A stretch of DNA of 64,000 nucleotides from Sphingobacterium phlebotomi (GTDB lineage: Bacteria > Bacteroidota > Bacteroidia > Sphingobacteriales > Sphingobacteriaceae): NCBI RefSeq assembly GCF_008180195.1, contig NZ_VTAV01000001.1:806001-870000 (forward strand), read 5' to 3'. A program made the position numbers and the translations under genes. Shown here piece by piece: positions 26,047 through 34,971 of the stretch. Positions within the stretch are counted from its first letter, which is position 1. Each line of letters begins with the position of its first letter. The notes under the pieces are model-generated. The model worked only from the letters and a program-made list of their open reading frames with translations. It searched no databases and was not told the DNA's origin.

Positions 26047-28095
26047 TTATTTTACAAGTCTTAACTGTGCGGATATTTTTTCGTCAACCAATTCAGCATA
26101 TTCTTTTTCAAACTTCGTTTTTACGGATTTATCTTTTACTTCCAATTTATTCGCTAAGTAGCTCAGTTTTCGTTTATTTTGCTCTATTAACTCTGACCAT
26201 TCCATGACATAAACCTCTATGTTTTTTTCTGTTTTTTTGTCGTACATAAATGGATTGTCAGGAAAGTTCAATCTTCGAGAGTTTACCTGTGATTTAGCAT
26301 ATTTTGTTAGACGTGACGAAATTAAAACTAATTTGTATTTTACTTTTTCGTTTGGCAATGCTGAATGTTGTTCAATTGTAAAAGCATAATCATCAATTTG
26401 ATTCAATTCCTTTTTACTGATTGCACATTTGGGAGATTTCAATTCAACAACCATTATTTCCTTGACATCAGCGTCAGTTATCTTTTCGTTGAAGAAGAAT
26501 AAATCAGTGATGTCATTCAATCCGCCTTCGTCCAATTCAATTAAATTTTCATCGACTTTTGTCGGTTCATAATTGAAATATTTTTCCCTTAATTCAATTA
26601 AGATATTGCCGATTTTTTTGTCTGACCATAGTTTAGGTGTCCCATTATAGTTTTCTCCAAATAACCACAGTTCATCTTCAACTATTTTGTGTAATTGACT
26701 TCTTTCCTTTAAGTATTTTGATAGTTCTCCATATGTTAACTCATGGAGAAAATCTAAAAACTCTGTTTTATCTGCCACAACACTTGCAAAATGAACCACA
26801 TCTTCTAAATCAGTTTTCTCTAATAGATTTTGAAATTTCTCTAAATTCTCTTCCGAAAGCTTTAATACTTTGTTGAAGATATATTCAATATTTCCATTAC
26901 TGATTGCTTTGTCAAGTAACGGATACAAGAAGTTTCTTATTTTATCATCCTTTTGGATAAGTTGATGTTCATCTTCCAATAAATAGGCGACTTTTTTAAA
27001 TAGAACTTCTTGAGATTTTGAAGCTGGCTGTTCGTTGTTTTGATAAGGGTAATACTTATCATTTTCTAAGGAATTTAGAAATTTCTCGAACCTTTTGTTT
27101 TTAGCTTTGAAAAAGTCATTTATCGTTTCCTTAATAGTATTTTTCAGGTTGTTTATTTCTGCCTCTCCTAATGCTTCTAAATCCAAATTTCTAAACAAAT
27201 CGGCATTCAACATTGGTGATTCGATATAAATGAACCAAGTGCCTAAATCTGATGTATACCAATCAGACGAATAAGTATATTCGTGTGCAACACTTTTTAA
27301 TCCTGCGTTATCAGTTTGGAAAAAGACTTTTACTTTGTTTAAAGCTGAATTGATATTATAGAAGTAAAAATTTAGCGTATGGGTTTTACCTTTTTTATCT
27401 ACATAATCAATCGTTTTTTTTGATGGTTTATCTATTACGAAATGTTCTCTTTTTAAAGCGTCCCCATTTATAATGAAGTTTACGGTATTGTGAAAAATCT
27501 CAAATGGGTAATGTTCGAATATTGCTTGACTAATATTTTGGGATAAAAAGTGTTCGTGTATTTTATTTCTTTTAGGGAGCTTCGCCTGCTTGTTATGATG
27601 AAGTTGTTCAATCATAACTTTGTAATATGGATTGTGTTCTCCTTCAAGATATGTATAGTCAACTTTAAATTCAGTTTCTTCCAACTGAGCATCATTAAAA
27701 TCCAATGTATCCATACTGAATTTAGTCTTAGTGAACCGTTTTTCTATTTTATCAAAACCGACGGTTTCAATGTGCATCAATTCTCCAATCTGCAAAGAAC
27801 TAAATCTTCCAATTCCTTGACCACTGGCTTTTGCGGTAGTTCCGATTTCCAAAATCCTATTATCAAACTCATTGAACGGAACTCCAAATCCGTCATCTAT
27901 TATTTCGATACTCTTGATAGGCGACTTAATATTTGCTTCATTAACATATTCAATGTTGATTTCAATATTTTTCGATTCCGCCTGTAAAGAATTATTTATT
28001 AATTCACGAAAAGCTTGAAATGTGTCTCTATATTTAGTCAGGAGGTCTTTTATTACCCTCGTATTAGTAGTTATCTTTTTAGTGGTTGACTTCAT
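26047..28095 (-). CDS. GHKL-type ATPase with C-terminal PD-(D/E)XK-like nuclease domain
   Basis: 682 residues. The N-terminal GHKL/Hsp90-like ATP-binding fold shows the N box E31-LINN-N35, the G1 motif DDGFG (67-71) and a glycine-rich GQGIGRF lid (92-98). A long middle region resembles the transducer/coiled parts of MORC/MutL-like ATPases. Near the C-terminus, IMVVELKSPK with E551-x-K553, preceded by an Asp in NDITDLFFF, fits a PD-(D/E)XK nuclease core. This combination recalls MORC-type and Hsp90-like ATPases linked to restriction or anti-phage defence. The gene is a lone, visibly AT-rich cargo insert between the PRTRC region and the tra block, which suggests separate acquisition. Activity is inferred. 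Confidence 0.8.
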   Translation of the reverse strand: MKSTTKKITTNTRVIKDLLTKYRDTFQAFRELINNSLQAESKNIEINIEYVNEANIKSPIKSIEIIDDGFGVPFNEFDNRILEIGTTAKASGQGIGRFSSLQIGELMHIETVGFDKIEKRFTKTKFSMDTLDFNDAQLEETEFKVDYTYLEGEHNPYYKVMIEQLHHNKQAKLPKRNKIHEHFLSQNISQAIFEHYPFEIFHNTVNFIINGDALKREHFVIDKPSKKTIDYVDKKGKTHTLNFYFYNINSALNKVKVFFQTDNAGLKSVAHEYTYSSDWYTSDLGTWFIYIESPMLNADLFRNLDLEALGEAEINNLKNTIKETINDFFKAKNKRFEKFLNSLENDKYYPYQNNEQPASKSQEVLFKKVAYLLEDEHQLIQKDDKIRNFLYPLLDKAISNGNIEYIFNKVLKLSEENLEKFQNLLEKTDLEDVVHFASVVADKTEFLDFLHELTYGELSKYLKERSQLHKIVEDELWLFGENYNGTPKLWSDKKIGNILIELREKYFNYEPTKVDENLIELDEGGLNDITDLFFFNEKITDADVKEIMVVELKSPKCAISKKELNQIDDYAFTIEQHSALPNEKVKYKLVLISSRLTKYAKSQVNSRRLNFPDNPFMYDKKTEKNIEVYVMEWSELIEQNKRKLSYLANKLEVKDKSVKTKFEKEYAELVDEKISAQLRLVK

Positions 28096-28207
28096 TTTTT
28101 TCGTATGTTGGATAGCTCATCTTTGTTTCTAACAAAATTACGTAAATATCTGCACCATCGACGGTATCACCTTGGTTAATTATTGCTTAATGACTTTTAA
28201 TTATTGT

Positions 28208-28489
28208 CTACCCTGTGCTTTCCACCTCTGTGTGTTGGTTTTTCTCATCTTTTTTCATTTGGCTATACGTCCATATACATACAATTCCGAGGATAATCAG
28301 AGCATAAGCAACCCATTTGCCGATACGCTCCAAAAAACGTACAGTTACAGCAGTAGAATACCTTGAAAACATTTCTACGCCTGCTGCACTACGTCTGTAA
28401 AACTTTCTGCGGTTTATCCAATAAAGAAGCCCTATCGCAATCACGATAACAATAATACCAAACACTAATTGAGCCGTAACCGTATCCAT
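28208..28489 (-). CDS. Small two-helix membrane protein of the tra region
   Basis: 93 residues from ATG 28489 (an ATG seven codons earlier is possible). Two transmembrane helices: LVFGIIVIVIAIGLLYWI and WVAYALIILGIVCIW. Between them is a basic stretch with NRRKFYRRSAAGVE. Homologous small proteins accompany Bacteroidota tra genes and are sometimes labelled as transporter permeases, but it is too small and lacks permease motifs. Function unknown. Confidence 0.6.
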   Translation of the reverse strand: MDTVTAQLVFGIIVIVIAIGLLYWINRRKFYRRSAAGVEMFSRYSTAVTVRFLERIGKWVAYALIILGIVCIWTYSQMKKDEKNQHTEVESTG

Positions 28490-28554
28490 AACAGTAAGAT
28501 TATAATTCAAGTAAATTTAAACAAAACACTTTGCATTAGATGCTTAAAAGTAAA

Positions 28555-28578
28555 AAACCGACCTGTTAAAGTCGGTTT
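28555..28578 (-). terminator. Intrinsic terminator after traQ
   Basis: AAACCGAC (28555-28562) pairs with GTCGGTTT (28571-28578), with a U run on the minus strand. It separates the tra operon from the small membrane protein gene. Confidence 0.7.
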
Positions 28579-28602
28579 GCTTTTAATATTAACGGTATCG
28601 CT

Positions 28603-29052
28603 CTAATCGCTACTGTTAAACTGAAAGCTTATCTGTTTTTCATTGCCAAAACTATCCGAAATCCAAACCTCAAAGGACTGTGATACTGTAGATGCCGAAG
28701 TATAATACAGCCTGAATTGCTCCGATGGCAATGGGTACAAATCGTTTGGAAGATATGGCGGCTCATCGTAATACCTCAAAGTTCCCTGTCCATCAAATTG
28801 GAAATACCGGAGAGAATACTGCGTGTTGCTGTAACTTTCTGTACGCTGTATGGTAATACGGATTTCTACTGTCTGCCCACTGGCAACATCTTTGGGCACA
28901 GGCATGACATTGACCTCGAAAGGAAAATCGTTCTGTATTTCGAGTTCATCATCTTTGCTACAAGATACCAGTGAAATAGAACCTGTCAGGATTGCCAATA
29001 GTAGATATATTGGCAACATTCCTATTCTGAATTTATTAAATATTTCTATCAT
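28603..29052 (-). CDS. traQ: Conjugative transposon protein TraQ (DUF3872-like lipoprotein)
   Basis: 149 residues. A hydrophobic leader ends in the lipobox ISLVSC, so it is a likely outer-membrane-facing lipoprotein. The rest is a beta-rich Ig-like domain (FPFEVNVMPVPKDVASGQTVEIRITI, then SQSFEVWISDSFGNEKQISF), matching DUF3872/TraQ. It is the last gene of the tra block, 11 bases after traO. Confidence 0.78.
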   Translation of the reverse strand: MIEIFNKFRIGMLPIYLLLAILTGSISLVSCSKDDELEIQNDFPFEVNVMPVPKDVASGQTVEIRITIQRTESYSNTQYSLRYFQFDGQGTLRYYDEPPYLPNDLYPLPSEQFRLYYTSASTVSQSFEVWISDSFGNEKQISFQFNSSD

Positions 29053-29063
29053 CGTTTTAAATT

Positions 29064-29624
29064 TTAAAAGTTAAACCTTAACCCCACGCCTGCCGACGGT
29101 CGGAACTGTCGCAGATCCGTACCCCAAAAGACTTTTGTACGCCCTTGCAGAACCAATACAAATCGGTCTGATAGGTACGTTTCAAAGGTCAGCCGACCAC
29201 CAGCACCGTAGATAAAATTATCCTCACTCATTATCTTCGCACCGTCATACAACATTGCTTCGCCACGATTGATGCTTTCATAACCGACTACGCCTGTTAT
29301 TCCTGCATTCAATGTAATGTTCTTTTGGGCATTACCCAACAGGAACAAACTGTAACCGGCCTCAGCAGTATAAGTTTCCTGCGGTATGCGTTGGTCTTTA
29401 TAATCGTGGTATTGGTGCGTGTACTCCAAAGCCCAGATTTGATAATTCCCATTTTTTCCGTTTACGGTCATTCCGAGATTGATATAATAATCGTTACCGA
29501 TTTTATCATCGGACAAAATGCCCGTACTCACTTCCAGTCCTTTTTGCTTTGGCAACATTTGTTGTGCCTGTGAAACCGTGATGGCCATAAAAAATAGCAT
29601 CACGGTATGGATATACTTTTTCAT
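29064..29624 (-). CDS. traO: Conjugative transposon protein TraO
   Basis: 186 residues with a signal peptide ending VSQAQ and a beta-barrel-like mature part with alternating aromatic strands and a C-terminal Phe (VGLRFNF). This fits TraO, an outer-membrane component of CTnDOT-type transfer. Between traN and traQ, as in related elements. Confidence 0.82.
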   Translation of the reverse strand: MKKYIHTVMLFFMAITVSQAQQMLPKQKGLEVSTGILSDDKIGNDYYINLGMTVNGKNGNYQIWALEYTHQYHDYKDQRIPQETYTAEAGYSLFLLGNAQKNITLNAGITGVVGYESINRGEAMLYDGAKIMSEDNFIYGAGGRLTFETYLSDRFVLVLQGRTKVFWGTDLRQFRPSAGVGLRFNF

Positions 29625-29645
29625 TGTTCTTTCTTTAAAAGGTTA

Positions 29646-30548
29646 TTAAAATTTCAGGTGCATATCGTTGATTACACGGGCTTTGATTAAATCTGAATTT
29701 TCCACTTGAAGCGTTTGGTGTCTGCCACCGTTTTTCTCGAACATTTCAATTAGCAGCACCTTGTCATCAGCAATGGTAAATTGGTCTAACAGGAAAACAT
29801 TCTGTTCGGTCGATTTCCCGCTTATGCCTTGCTCCGAAGGCTTGTATGCCCTTAGCGGTGTCAAAGAACGTTCCTGTACTACGGTACGTTTGGCTACCTT
29901 TTTATCGACAACTTTGAAATTGATAAAATCAATATTGAACGGCACATTGCTTTTATTTCTTAATTCCGTGTGGAAATAGTATTTGTCGTTGTGGATATAG
30001 ATACCTTTCAGTATAAACTGAATACCAAAGCTCTTAGCCCCGATATGCTTCACGATACGCTTGTCTTTCTTGTAAATGGTTTCCAATAACAAGCCTGCCA
30101 AAGACGGAGAATTGTTTCCCAATTCCTCGAAAAGCACATCGTTACCATTGGCTTTATCCACTTTCTTTTGCATCGTCAGCAGGTCATAGCTCAACACATC
30201 GGGATACCCACTATAATAAACGTTGAAACTGTAAAACCGTCCATCATTGGTAATCACGGAAAAGTTTGTTTCGGGTTCAAAATCCCTAACAGCAGCTTTT
30301 ATACGCAAAACGTTTTCGGCATCTTCCGCTTTACCGGCAATCAGGTATTCGCTCCCCAAATCCACGTACCGTATAGCGGTCGGGAAAATCAAATGCGAAG
30401 TTTTGTCGTAAGTAACTTCCATTTTGTAGGGTTCTATCTTGCCCAATGCAAGCGGAGTTTTTGCATTTGCACTATCCTGTGCAAAAGAGGTTACGGCAAA
30501 GCCGATTATCAGGGCAACTGTCCAAAATGTCCTAAATAAATTTTTCAT
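29646..30548 (-). CDS. traN: Conjugative transposon protein TraN
   Basis: 300 residues from ATG 30548; a longer start at 30593 would overlap traM. There is a signal peptide (to about residue 24, ending TSFAQ), then a VirB9-like region: KTSHLIFPTAIRYVDLGSEYLIAGKA and FAQ/beta-strand pattern to FNVYYSGYPDVLSYDL. TraN is the periplasmic/outer-membrane core partner in the Bacteroidota T4SS, as VirB9 is elsewhere. Confidence 0.87.
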   Translation of the reverse strand: MKNLFRTFWTVALIIGFAVTSFAQDSANAKTPLALGKIEPYKMEVTYDKTSHLIFPTAIRYVDLGSEYLIAGKAEDAENVLRIKAAVRDFEPETNFSVITNDGRFYSFNVYYSGYPDVLSYDLLTMQKKVDKANGNDVLFEELGNNSPSLAGLLLETIYKKDKRIVKHIGAKSFGIQFILKGIYIHNDKYYFHTELRNKSNVPFNIDFINFKVVDKKVAKRTVVQERSLTPLRAYKPSEQGISGKSTEQNVFLLDQFTIADDKVLLIEMFEKNGGRHQTLQVENSDLIKARVINDMHLKF

Positions 30549-30576
30549 TTTTTTATTGTTTGAGTTCAACATTGAT

Positions 30577-31905
30577 TTATTGTTTTGATACAAGGAAGAC
30601 TTGGTGTCCTGCCTTTAGCGTAACTTTCGGTGTGCGTACTTTCTTGGCGAAATAGCCCGAAATGCCTTGCACCACGCCACGGCTTAAATCGGCAGCGACC
30701 TGTTGCCCTGCATTTTGCGTCAGCATTACGCTTGTTCCACCTGTTTGGCTCATATTGCCAGCCATTTCGGTCAGTGCGTTCATTTCAGGCGAATAGGGAA
30801 CGTACAAACCTTGCTGTCCGTCCAAATCGTAAATGGTAATATCCACAGGGATAATATTTCCCTCCAATTCAATCGAGGTAATTTTGAGTTGCAAACGTCC
30901 GCCTTGAAACTTGGCGTTAGCCGTTACAATGGTTCCCTGTGGGATGGTGCGGATTGGCGTTTTTGCAGGCTCTAACAACCGTAATCTTACACCCGTTTCG
31001 CCAACTATCGTCTGTGCATCGTGTACACAGGCTTTGATACTGTTTTTCGGCTGTGTAACCTGCTCGGTAGAACCGGCGGTATAAAAACCTCGGTTTCGGG
31101 TTTCACTCCAATTTTCCAAAAACTCGCTGTCTGATGGTTCACGATATAAGGCAGATACCGTGTTTTTTCTTGCTGAAGTAAATGCCACGAAATACTCTTT
31201 TTGATTAGCTCCTGTTGTCGTACCGTTTGCAGTTACAGGTTGTTCTGCAGTATTTACAGTCGTACCCGCAGGAAGATACTTTGCGGCCATTTCGTAGGAC
31301 TTCTCCATTAGGGCAAGTTGGTCATCAACCGTTACAGGCTTGGGTACATTTTGTTCCGCCAATTGTTCTTTTAGCTCGTCCAACTGTCTGCGGAGTTCCA
31401 GCGTTTCCGAGTTATCATCCTGATAAAATGACCCCAATGTACTTTGCATATTGCGGTAGCTGTTTACGGCAGGATTGTCACCATATTGTCCAGAATTACG
31501 AGAACCACCATAACCATAGCTTTCCTCTTCTTCGGGAAATTCGTCTGTCGGTTCTTCCGTGTTCCAGTAATCTGAAAGTGTTGCCAAAGCGTTACGCTTT
31601 TCCTGTTCTTTGCGTTCCAGCATTTCCAATTCATACGCTTTGCCTTTGTTTTCAGGCATTCCGGCTCCGGTAGCTTCGGGAACAGCATCGTTCAAACCAA
31701 CGTTTTCGATTTCCTTTTTGTCTTCGGATGGCTTAAAAATCAAATACATACAGCCCAAGAAAACAATACCCATTAAACCAAAAATCAATGGCTTTTTGAG
31801 TTTTTCCGTTTTGTTCTCTGTACCGTCTTGCAGTACATCGGCGGTTTCGTTCGGGTTACCTTCGGTTACCCGGACAACCGACTTTTTATGCTCATTTTCT
31901 TTCAT
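30577..31905 (-). CDS. traM: Conjugative transposon protein TraM
   Basis: 442 residues. A short cytoplasmic N-terminus, a transmembrane segment at about 37-57 (LIFGLMGIVFLGCMYLIF), a Pro/Gln/Glu-rich linker, then a C-terminal VirB10-like domain (IKACVHDAQTIVGETGVRLRLLEPA, later RGVVQGISGYFAKKVRTPKVTLKAGHQVFLV). This matches TraM, the VirB10-type scaffold spanning the periplasm. It overlaps traL by 14 bases. Confidence 0.87.
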   Translation of the reverse strand: MKENEHKKSVVRVTEGNPNETADVLQDGTENKTEKLKKPLIFGLMGIVFLGCMYLIFKPSEDKKEIENVGLNDAVPEATGAGMPENKGKAYELEMLERKEQEKRNALATLSDYWNTEEPTDEFPEEEESYGYGGSRNSGQYGDNPAVNSYRNMQSTLGSFYQDDNSETLELRRQLDELKEQLAEQNVPKPVTVDDQLALMEKSYEMAAKYLPAGTTVNTAEQPVTANGTTTGANQKEYFVAFTSARKNTVSALYREPSDSEFLENWSETRNRGFYTAGSTEQVTQPKNSIKACVHDAQTIVGETGVRLRLLEPAKTPIRTIPQGTIVTANAKFQGGRLQLKITSIELEGNIIPVDITIYDLDGQQGLYVPYSPEMNALTEMAGNMSQTGGTSVMLTQNAGQQVAADLSRGVVQGISGYFAKKVRTPKVTLKAGHQVFLVSKQ

Positions 31906-32179
31906 AAATCTGATTTTTTAAAATTGTTGTCAATGTATCCTGCAATCTTGTAGGGCTTTCGTTTTTTTTGAGGACAGGGTTTTCGATATGCTCGATGTGC
32001 ATATCGTTTTTTGACTTTCCTGTATCGTACCATACTTTGGCAACGACCCCTGCGGTCAATAGCAGATAGCCGACAAAGAAGTATAATGTATATCGGTGCT
32101 GTTTGCCTGTGGGCAAAGCCCGCCACCTTTGGTCCATCCTGTCAAAAAAACTGTCCATAGTTGTTCTTAACTTTTTCAT
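31892..32179 (-). CDS. traL: Conjugative transposon protein TraL
   Basis: 95 residues. One transmembrane helix (YTLYFFVGYLLLTAGVVAKVWY) with a basic N-terminus containing DRMDQRWRALPTGKQHR, as in TraL. A start at the later Met (32158) is possible. It lies before traM; an extra gene (32200) separates it from traK. Confidence 0.72.
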   Translation of the reverse strand: MKKLRTTMDSFFDRMDQRWRALPTGKQHRYTLYFFVGYLLLTAGVVAKVWYDTGKSKNDMHIEHIENPVLKKNESPTRLQDTLTTILKNQIYERK

Positions 32180-32199
32180 GCTTTAATGATTATGGGTTA

Positions 32200-32631
32200 T
32201 TACATTCTGAACCCTCGTTTTCGGGAAACCGTCTGTTCTTTAGGTTTTTCGGATACTTGGGCAATGGCTTCCTTTACCGTCGGAACCGACCCTGTTGTCA
32301 GGTTGGTCAGTTTGGATTGCTTCAATAACTGCCCGTATCGGTCTGTTCTTTCAATATCCATTTCCTGTACATCGAAACTGCCGTTCTCGTATTTTACCCA
32401 CATGTTGCATTCGACTTTTGGCTTGTCATCGCCATTCCATTGGAGGTAAGTCTTTAACAATAAGATGTTGGGCAGCATCGGTTTGTCGGTACCTTTCTCA
32501 CAAGCCTCCAAAAATCCATTGATACTGTCTTTCAACTTATCTGCATAGGCAGCTTCCGTGTGGAAGTAACCGTCATAGCCTTTATCCGTCAGGGTTTTTG
32601 CGAACATTTCCAAATCATATAACTGTTTCAT
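32200..32631 (-). CDS. Hypothetical protein between traK and traL
   Basis: 143 residues, soluble, no signal. The N-terminus is MKQLYDLEMFAKTLTDKGYD, with a central ILLLKTYLQWNGDDKPKVECNMWVKYENGSFDVQEMDIERTDRYG in a strand-rich middle and a basic C-terminus. CTnDOT-type order has traK next to traL, so this gene is an addition seen in some Bacteroidota ICEs. Function unknown. Confidence 0.7.
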   Translation of the reverse strand: MKQLYDLEMFAKTLTDKGYDGYFHTEAAYADKLKDSINGFLEACEKGTDKPMLPNILLLKTYLQWNGDDKPKVECNMWVKYENGSFDVQEMDIERTDRYGQLLKQSKLTNLTTGSVPTVKEAIAQVSEKPKEQTVSRKRGFRM

Positions 32632-32642
32632 ATCCTTAATTT

Positions 32643-33266
32643 TTAGTGTTCGATAACTTCGATATCCCTGTTTTCTACCACGGCAAATTTTTCGAGGTTA
32701 AAGCCCTGGGGATTGTTATCGGAACGAACGGAGTTTACGAGGTAGCCCGAAGTGATCAGGTTACGTCGGGTCACATTGCTCGAACGGATGATAAACTGTT
32801 TTGCATACGTCCGCACCGAATAGGGATAATTGTCGAAATTGCACACGACACTATCCACCTCGATGCGTTGCTGCACGTTACCCGATATAATGCGGCTGTA
32901 ATACCCTTTTTCCGATAGATCTTTGTAATAGTCAAAGGCTGATTTATCGGCAAGATTAAATGCCCGGCTCATATTGCTTTCGATAGCCCTCTTATCGGGT
33001 GCGAGTGTAAAGAACAGCTCGTGAAAACGTCTGACGTGTTCCCTTGCTTCCACAGGTCGGTTGATACTTGCATCTTGCGACAATGCAAGCATCAAGGATT
33101 TGCCATTGTCCAATACATAGATTTTTTGACGTTGCTCGTCTGCAAAGCTGTAGGATTTCCATACGGCAAATCCTACTACTCCTGTGCAGAGAACAGCAAA
33201 CACAATCGCATACAGGCGTATCTGCTTAAAGCTATTTTCGATATTTCTTAGTGTTTTAAATTCCAT
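32643..33266 (-). CDS. traK: Conjugative transposon protein TraK
   Basis: 207 residues. One N-terminal transmembrane helix (IRLYAIVFAVLCTGVVGFAVW) is followed by a periplasmic domain with REHVRRFHELFFTLAPDKRAIESNMSRAFNLAD and later IDVD-type strands. This fits TraK, a VirB8-like inner-membrane component. It lies 24 bases downstream of traJ. Confidence 0.85.
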   Translation of the reverse strand: MEFKTLRNIENSFKQIRLYAIVFAVLCTGVVGFAVWKSYSFADEQRQKIYVLDNGKSLMLALSQDASINRPVEAREHVRRFHELFFTLAPDKRAIESNMSRAFNLADKSAFDYYKDLSEKGYYSRIISGNVQQRIEVDSVVCNFDNYPYSVRTYAKQFIIRSSNVTRRNLITSGYLVNSVRSDNNPQGFNLEKFAVVENRDIEVIEH

Positions 33267-33290
33267 TTTTAAATGATTATTCGTTTGACA

Positions 33291-34286
33291 TTATTTTTTG
33301 AGTAGCTGACCTCCGATGTTTCCAGCAGCCGAACCGGCTCCGGCACTCGCCACGTTTCCGGCTTTCATAGCAGCTTGGTTTACATTTCGGGTAAAGTTTC
33401 CGGCACCTCCTGCCTGAATTACCCAGCCTGTAACGGTCGGAACCGTGAAGTAGCCCACGATGCCGATAATCATAAAGATGATGTACACCGTATTGCCCGT
33501 ATCGGGTATGTAGGTCGGGTCGGCAAGCATTGCTATATCCTTTTCGATAATCAGAACTTGGATTTTGGCGAGCATAGAGCTGAACAGGTCAGCTACGGGC
33601 AACCACAGGTAAACGCTGACATACCTCGTGAGCCATTGCGTAAGCGTGGACTGAAAACCGTCCCACACGGAAATAGCAAAGGCAATCGGTCCGAGTATGG
33701 ACAGGACTATCAGGAAGAATGTTCGTATCGTATCGACCACCAACGCAGCCGCTTGGAACAGCACTTCTAACAGATTGCGAAACCAATTCTTAATGGCTTG
33801 CTCGGTTTGATAAGCGAACCTATCCATATACATTCCCGACATCGTCATCAAGTCAGAGGGCGACCAACCTAATTCATCGAGTTTCTTATCAAATTCCTCG
33901 TTATTGACGAGGTAAGCCGTTTCAGGATTGCGGAGCATCGCTTCCTTTTCCAGCAAATCTTTTTTAACCTGTAAATCATTTAGATCAAGCACCTGATTTT
34001 CGAGAATAGCGTGCGTACCTTGTACCACAGGGCTTAATACGGCATTGATGGTTCCCAGAACCATGGTTGGAAAAAACATGATGCAAAGTCCCAAAGCAAA
34101 GGGGCGAAGTAGCGGGTACATATCGATTGGTTCTGCTCGACTGAGTGCCTGCCATACTTTGATGGCGACATAGAACAAAGCACCCAATCCTGCGACTCCT
34201 TTAGCCACTGCCGCCATATCGGCGGACAGTGGCATCATCTCGTCATACAAGGAACGTAGTACTTCGTGAAGATTATTGAATTCCAT
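33291..34286 (-). CDS. traJ: Conjugative transposon protein TraJ
   Basis: 331 residues with several transmembrane segments: LGALFYVAIKVWQAL, LALGLCIMFFPTMVLGTI, AALVVDTIRTFFLIVLSILGPIAFAISVWDG and VYIIFMIIGIVGYFTVPTVTGWVI. The Gly/Ala-rich C-terminus is typical. TraJ is the VirB6-like polytopic channel component. Two bases separate it from traI. Confidence 0.87.
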   Translation of the reverse strand: MEFNNLHEVLRSLYDEMMPLSADMAAVAKGVAGLGALFYVAIKVWQALSRAEPIDMYPLLRPFALGLCIMFFPTMVLGTINAVLSPVVQGTHAILENQVLDLNDLQVKKDLLEKEAMLRNPETAYLVNNEEFDKKLDELGWSPSDLMTMSGMYMDRFAYQTEQAIKNWFRNLLEVLFQAAALVVDTIRTFFLIVLSILGPIAFAISVWDGFQSTLTQWLTRYVSVYLWLPVADLFSSMLAKIQVLIIEKDIAMLADPTYIPDTGNTVYIIFMIIGIVGYFTVPTVTGWVIQAGGAGNFTRNVNQAAMKAGNVASAGAGSAAGNIGGQLLKK

Positions 34287-34288
34287 AA

Positions 34289-34921
34289 CTACCAGTATTT
34301 TTGATTGGAGGTTCCATACAGCTCAAGTACCCTTTGGGTATTGTTCTGTTTCTTTGCTCTTAGAATGCTGACGGAGATATTCTTATTGGTGTAGTAGCGT
34401 ACCAGGCTGTGGTATTCTTTTACTTCGTTATACACTTTATCAATAATATCCATACGCTCTTTATCATTTAGCGATAGGCTAGATGAGCTTACAATCTGTT
34501 TGAGTTCTTTCAGTAGCTCCGTACTTTCATTCAGCAATGCCGAATAACCGTTAGCAATCGCAGCCAATTCCTGCGCAGAAAAGTTTGGGTCATTCATCAT
34601 CTTACCGAAATTCTGAACGTACATTTCGGACACATCACCGACAAGTAATACGGTCTGCTGCACCTTACGGGCGTCTTTCACCAGATTGTTTACCGCTTGT
34701 AGTTTGTCGTAATATTCTTTACCCTGGTTGTACATCTTTTCCACCTCTTTGAAGTTTTTAACGACATTGGATACCGTGGAGGAAGTTTGTATGATTTCAT
34801 TGGCGCTGTTCAGGATACCCGATGCCAGATTTACTGGATCGGTGACTACAAATTGTGCTTTCGCTGATGGTGCTACGGCAAGCATAAGTGCCGTACACAC
34901 CAAATACATGATTTTTTTCAT
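34289..34921 (-). CDS. traI: Conjugal transfer protein TraI (DUF4141)
   Basis: 210 residues with a cleavable signal (ending PSAKAQ) and a long helical mature region (VVKNFKEVEKMYNQGKEYYDKLQAVNNLVKDARKVQQT), matching DUF4141/TraI. Helical exported proteins at this place resemble VirB5-type pilus or adhesin components, which is an inference. It lies 50 bases after traG. Confidence 0.8.
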   Translation of the reverse strand: MKKIMYLVCTALMLAVAPSAKAQFVVTDPVNLASGILNSANEIIQTSSTVSNVVKNFKEVEKMYNQGKEYYDKLQAVNNLVKDARKVQQTVLLVGDVSEMYVQNFGKMMNDPNFSAQELAAIANGYSALLNESTELLKELKQIVSSSSLSLNDKERMDIIDKVYNEVKEYHSLVRYYTNKNISVSILRAKKQNNTQRVLELYGTSNQKYW

Positions 34922-34971
34922 TGTTTTAAAATTTTAAACTGAGCTTTTGCGAGCTCATCGTTAGATAATTG

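Noticed and set aside
28208..28489. Molybdenum ABC transporter permease label for the small membrane protein
   Set aside because: Only about 93 residues with two helices and no permease EAA motif, so the common database name is not supported.
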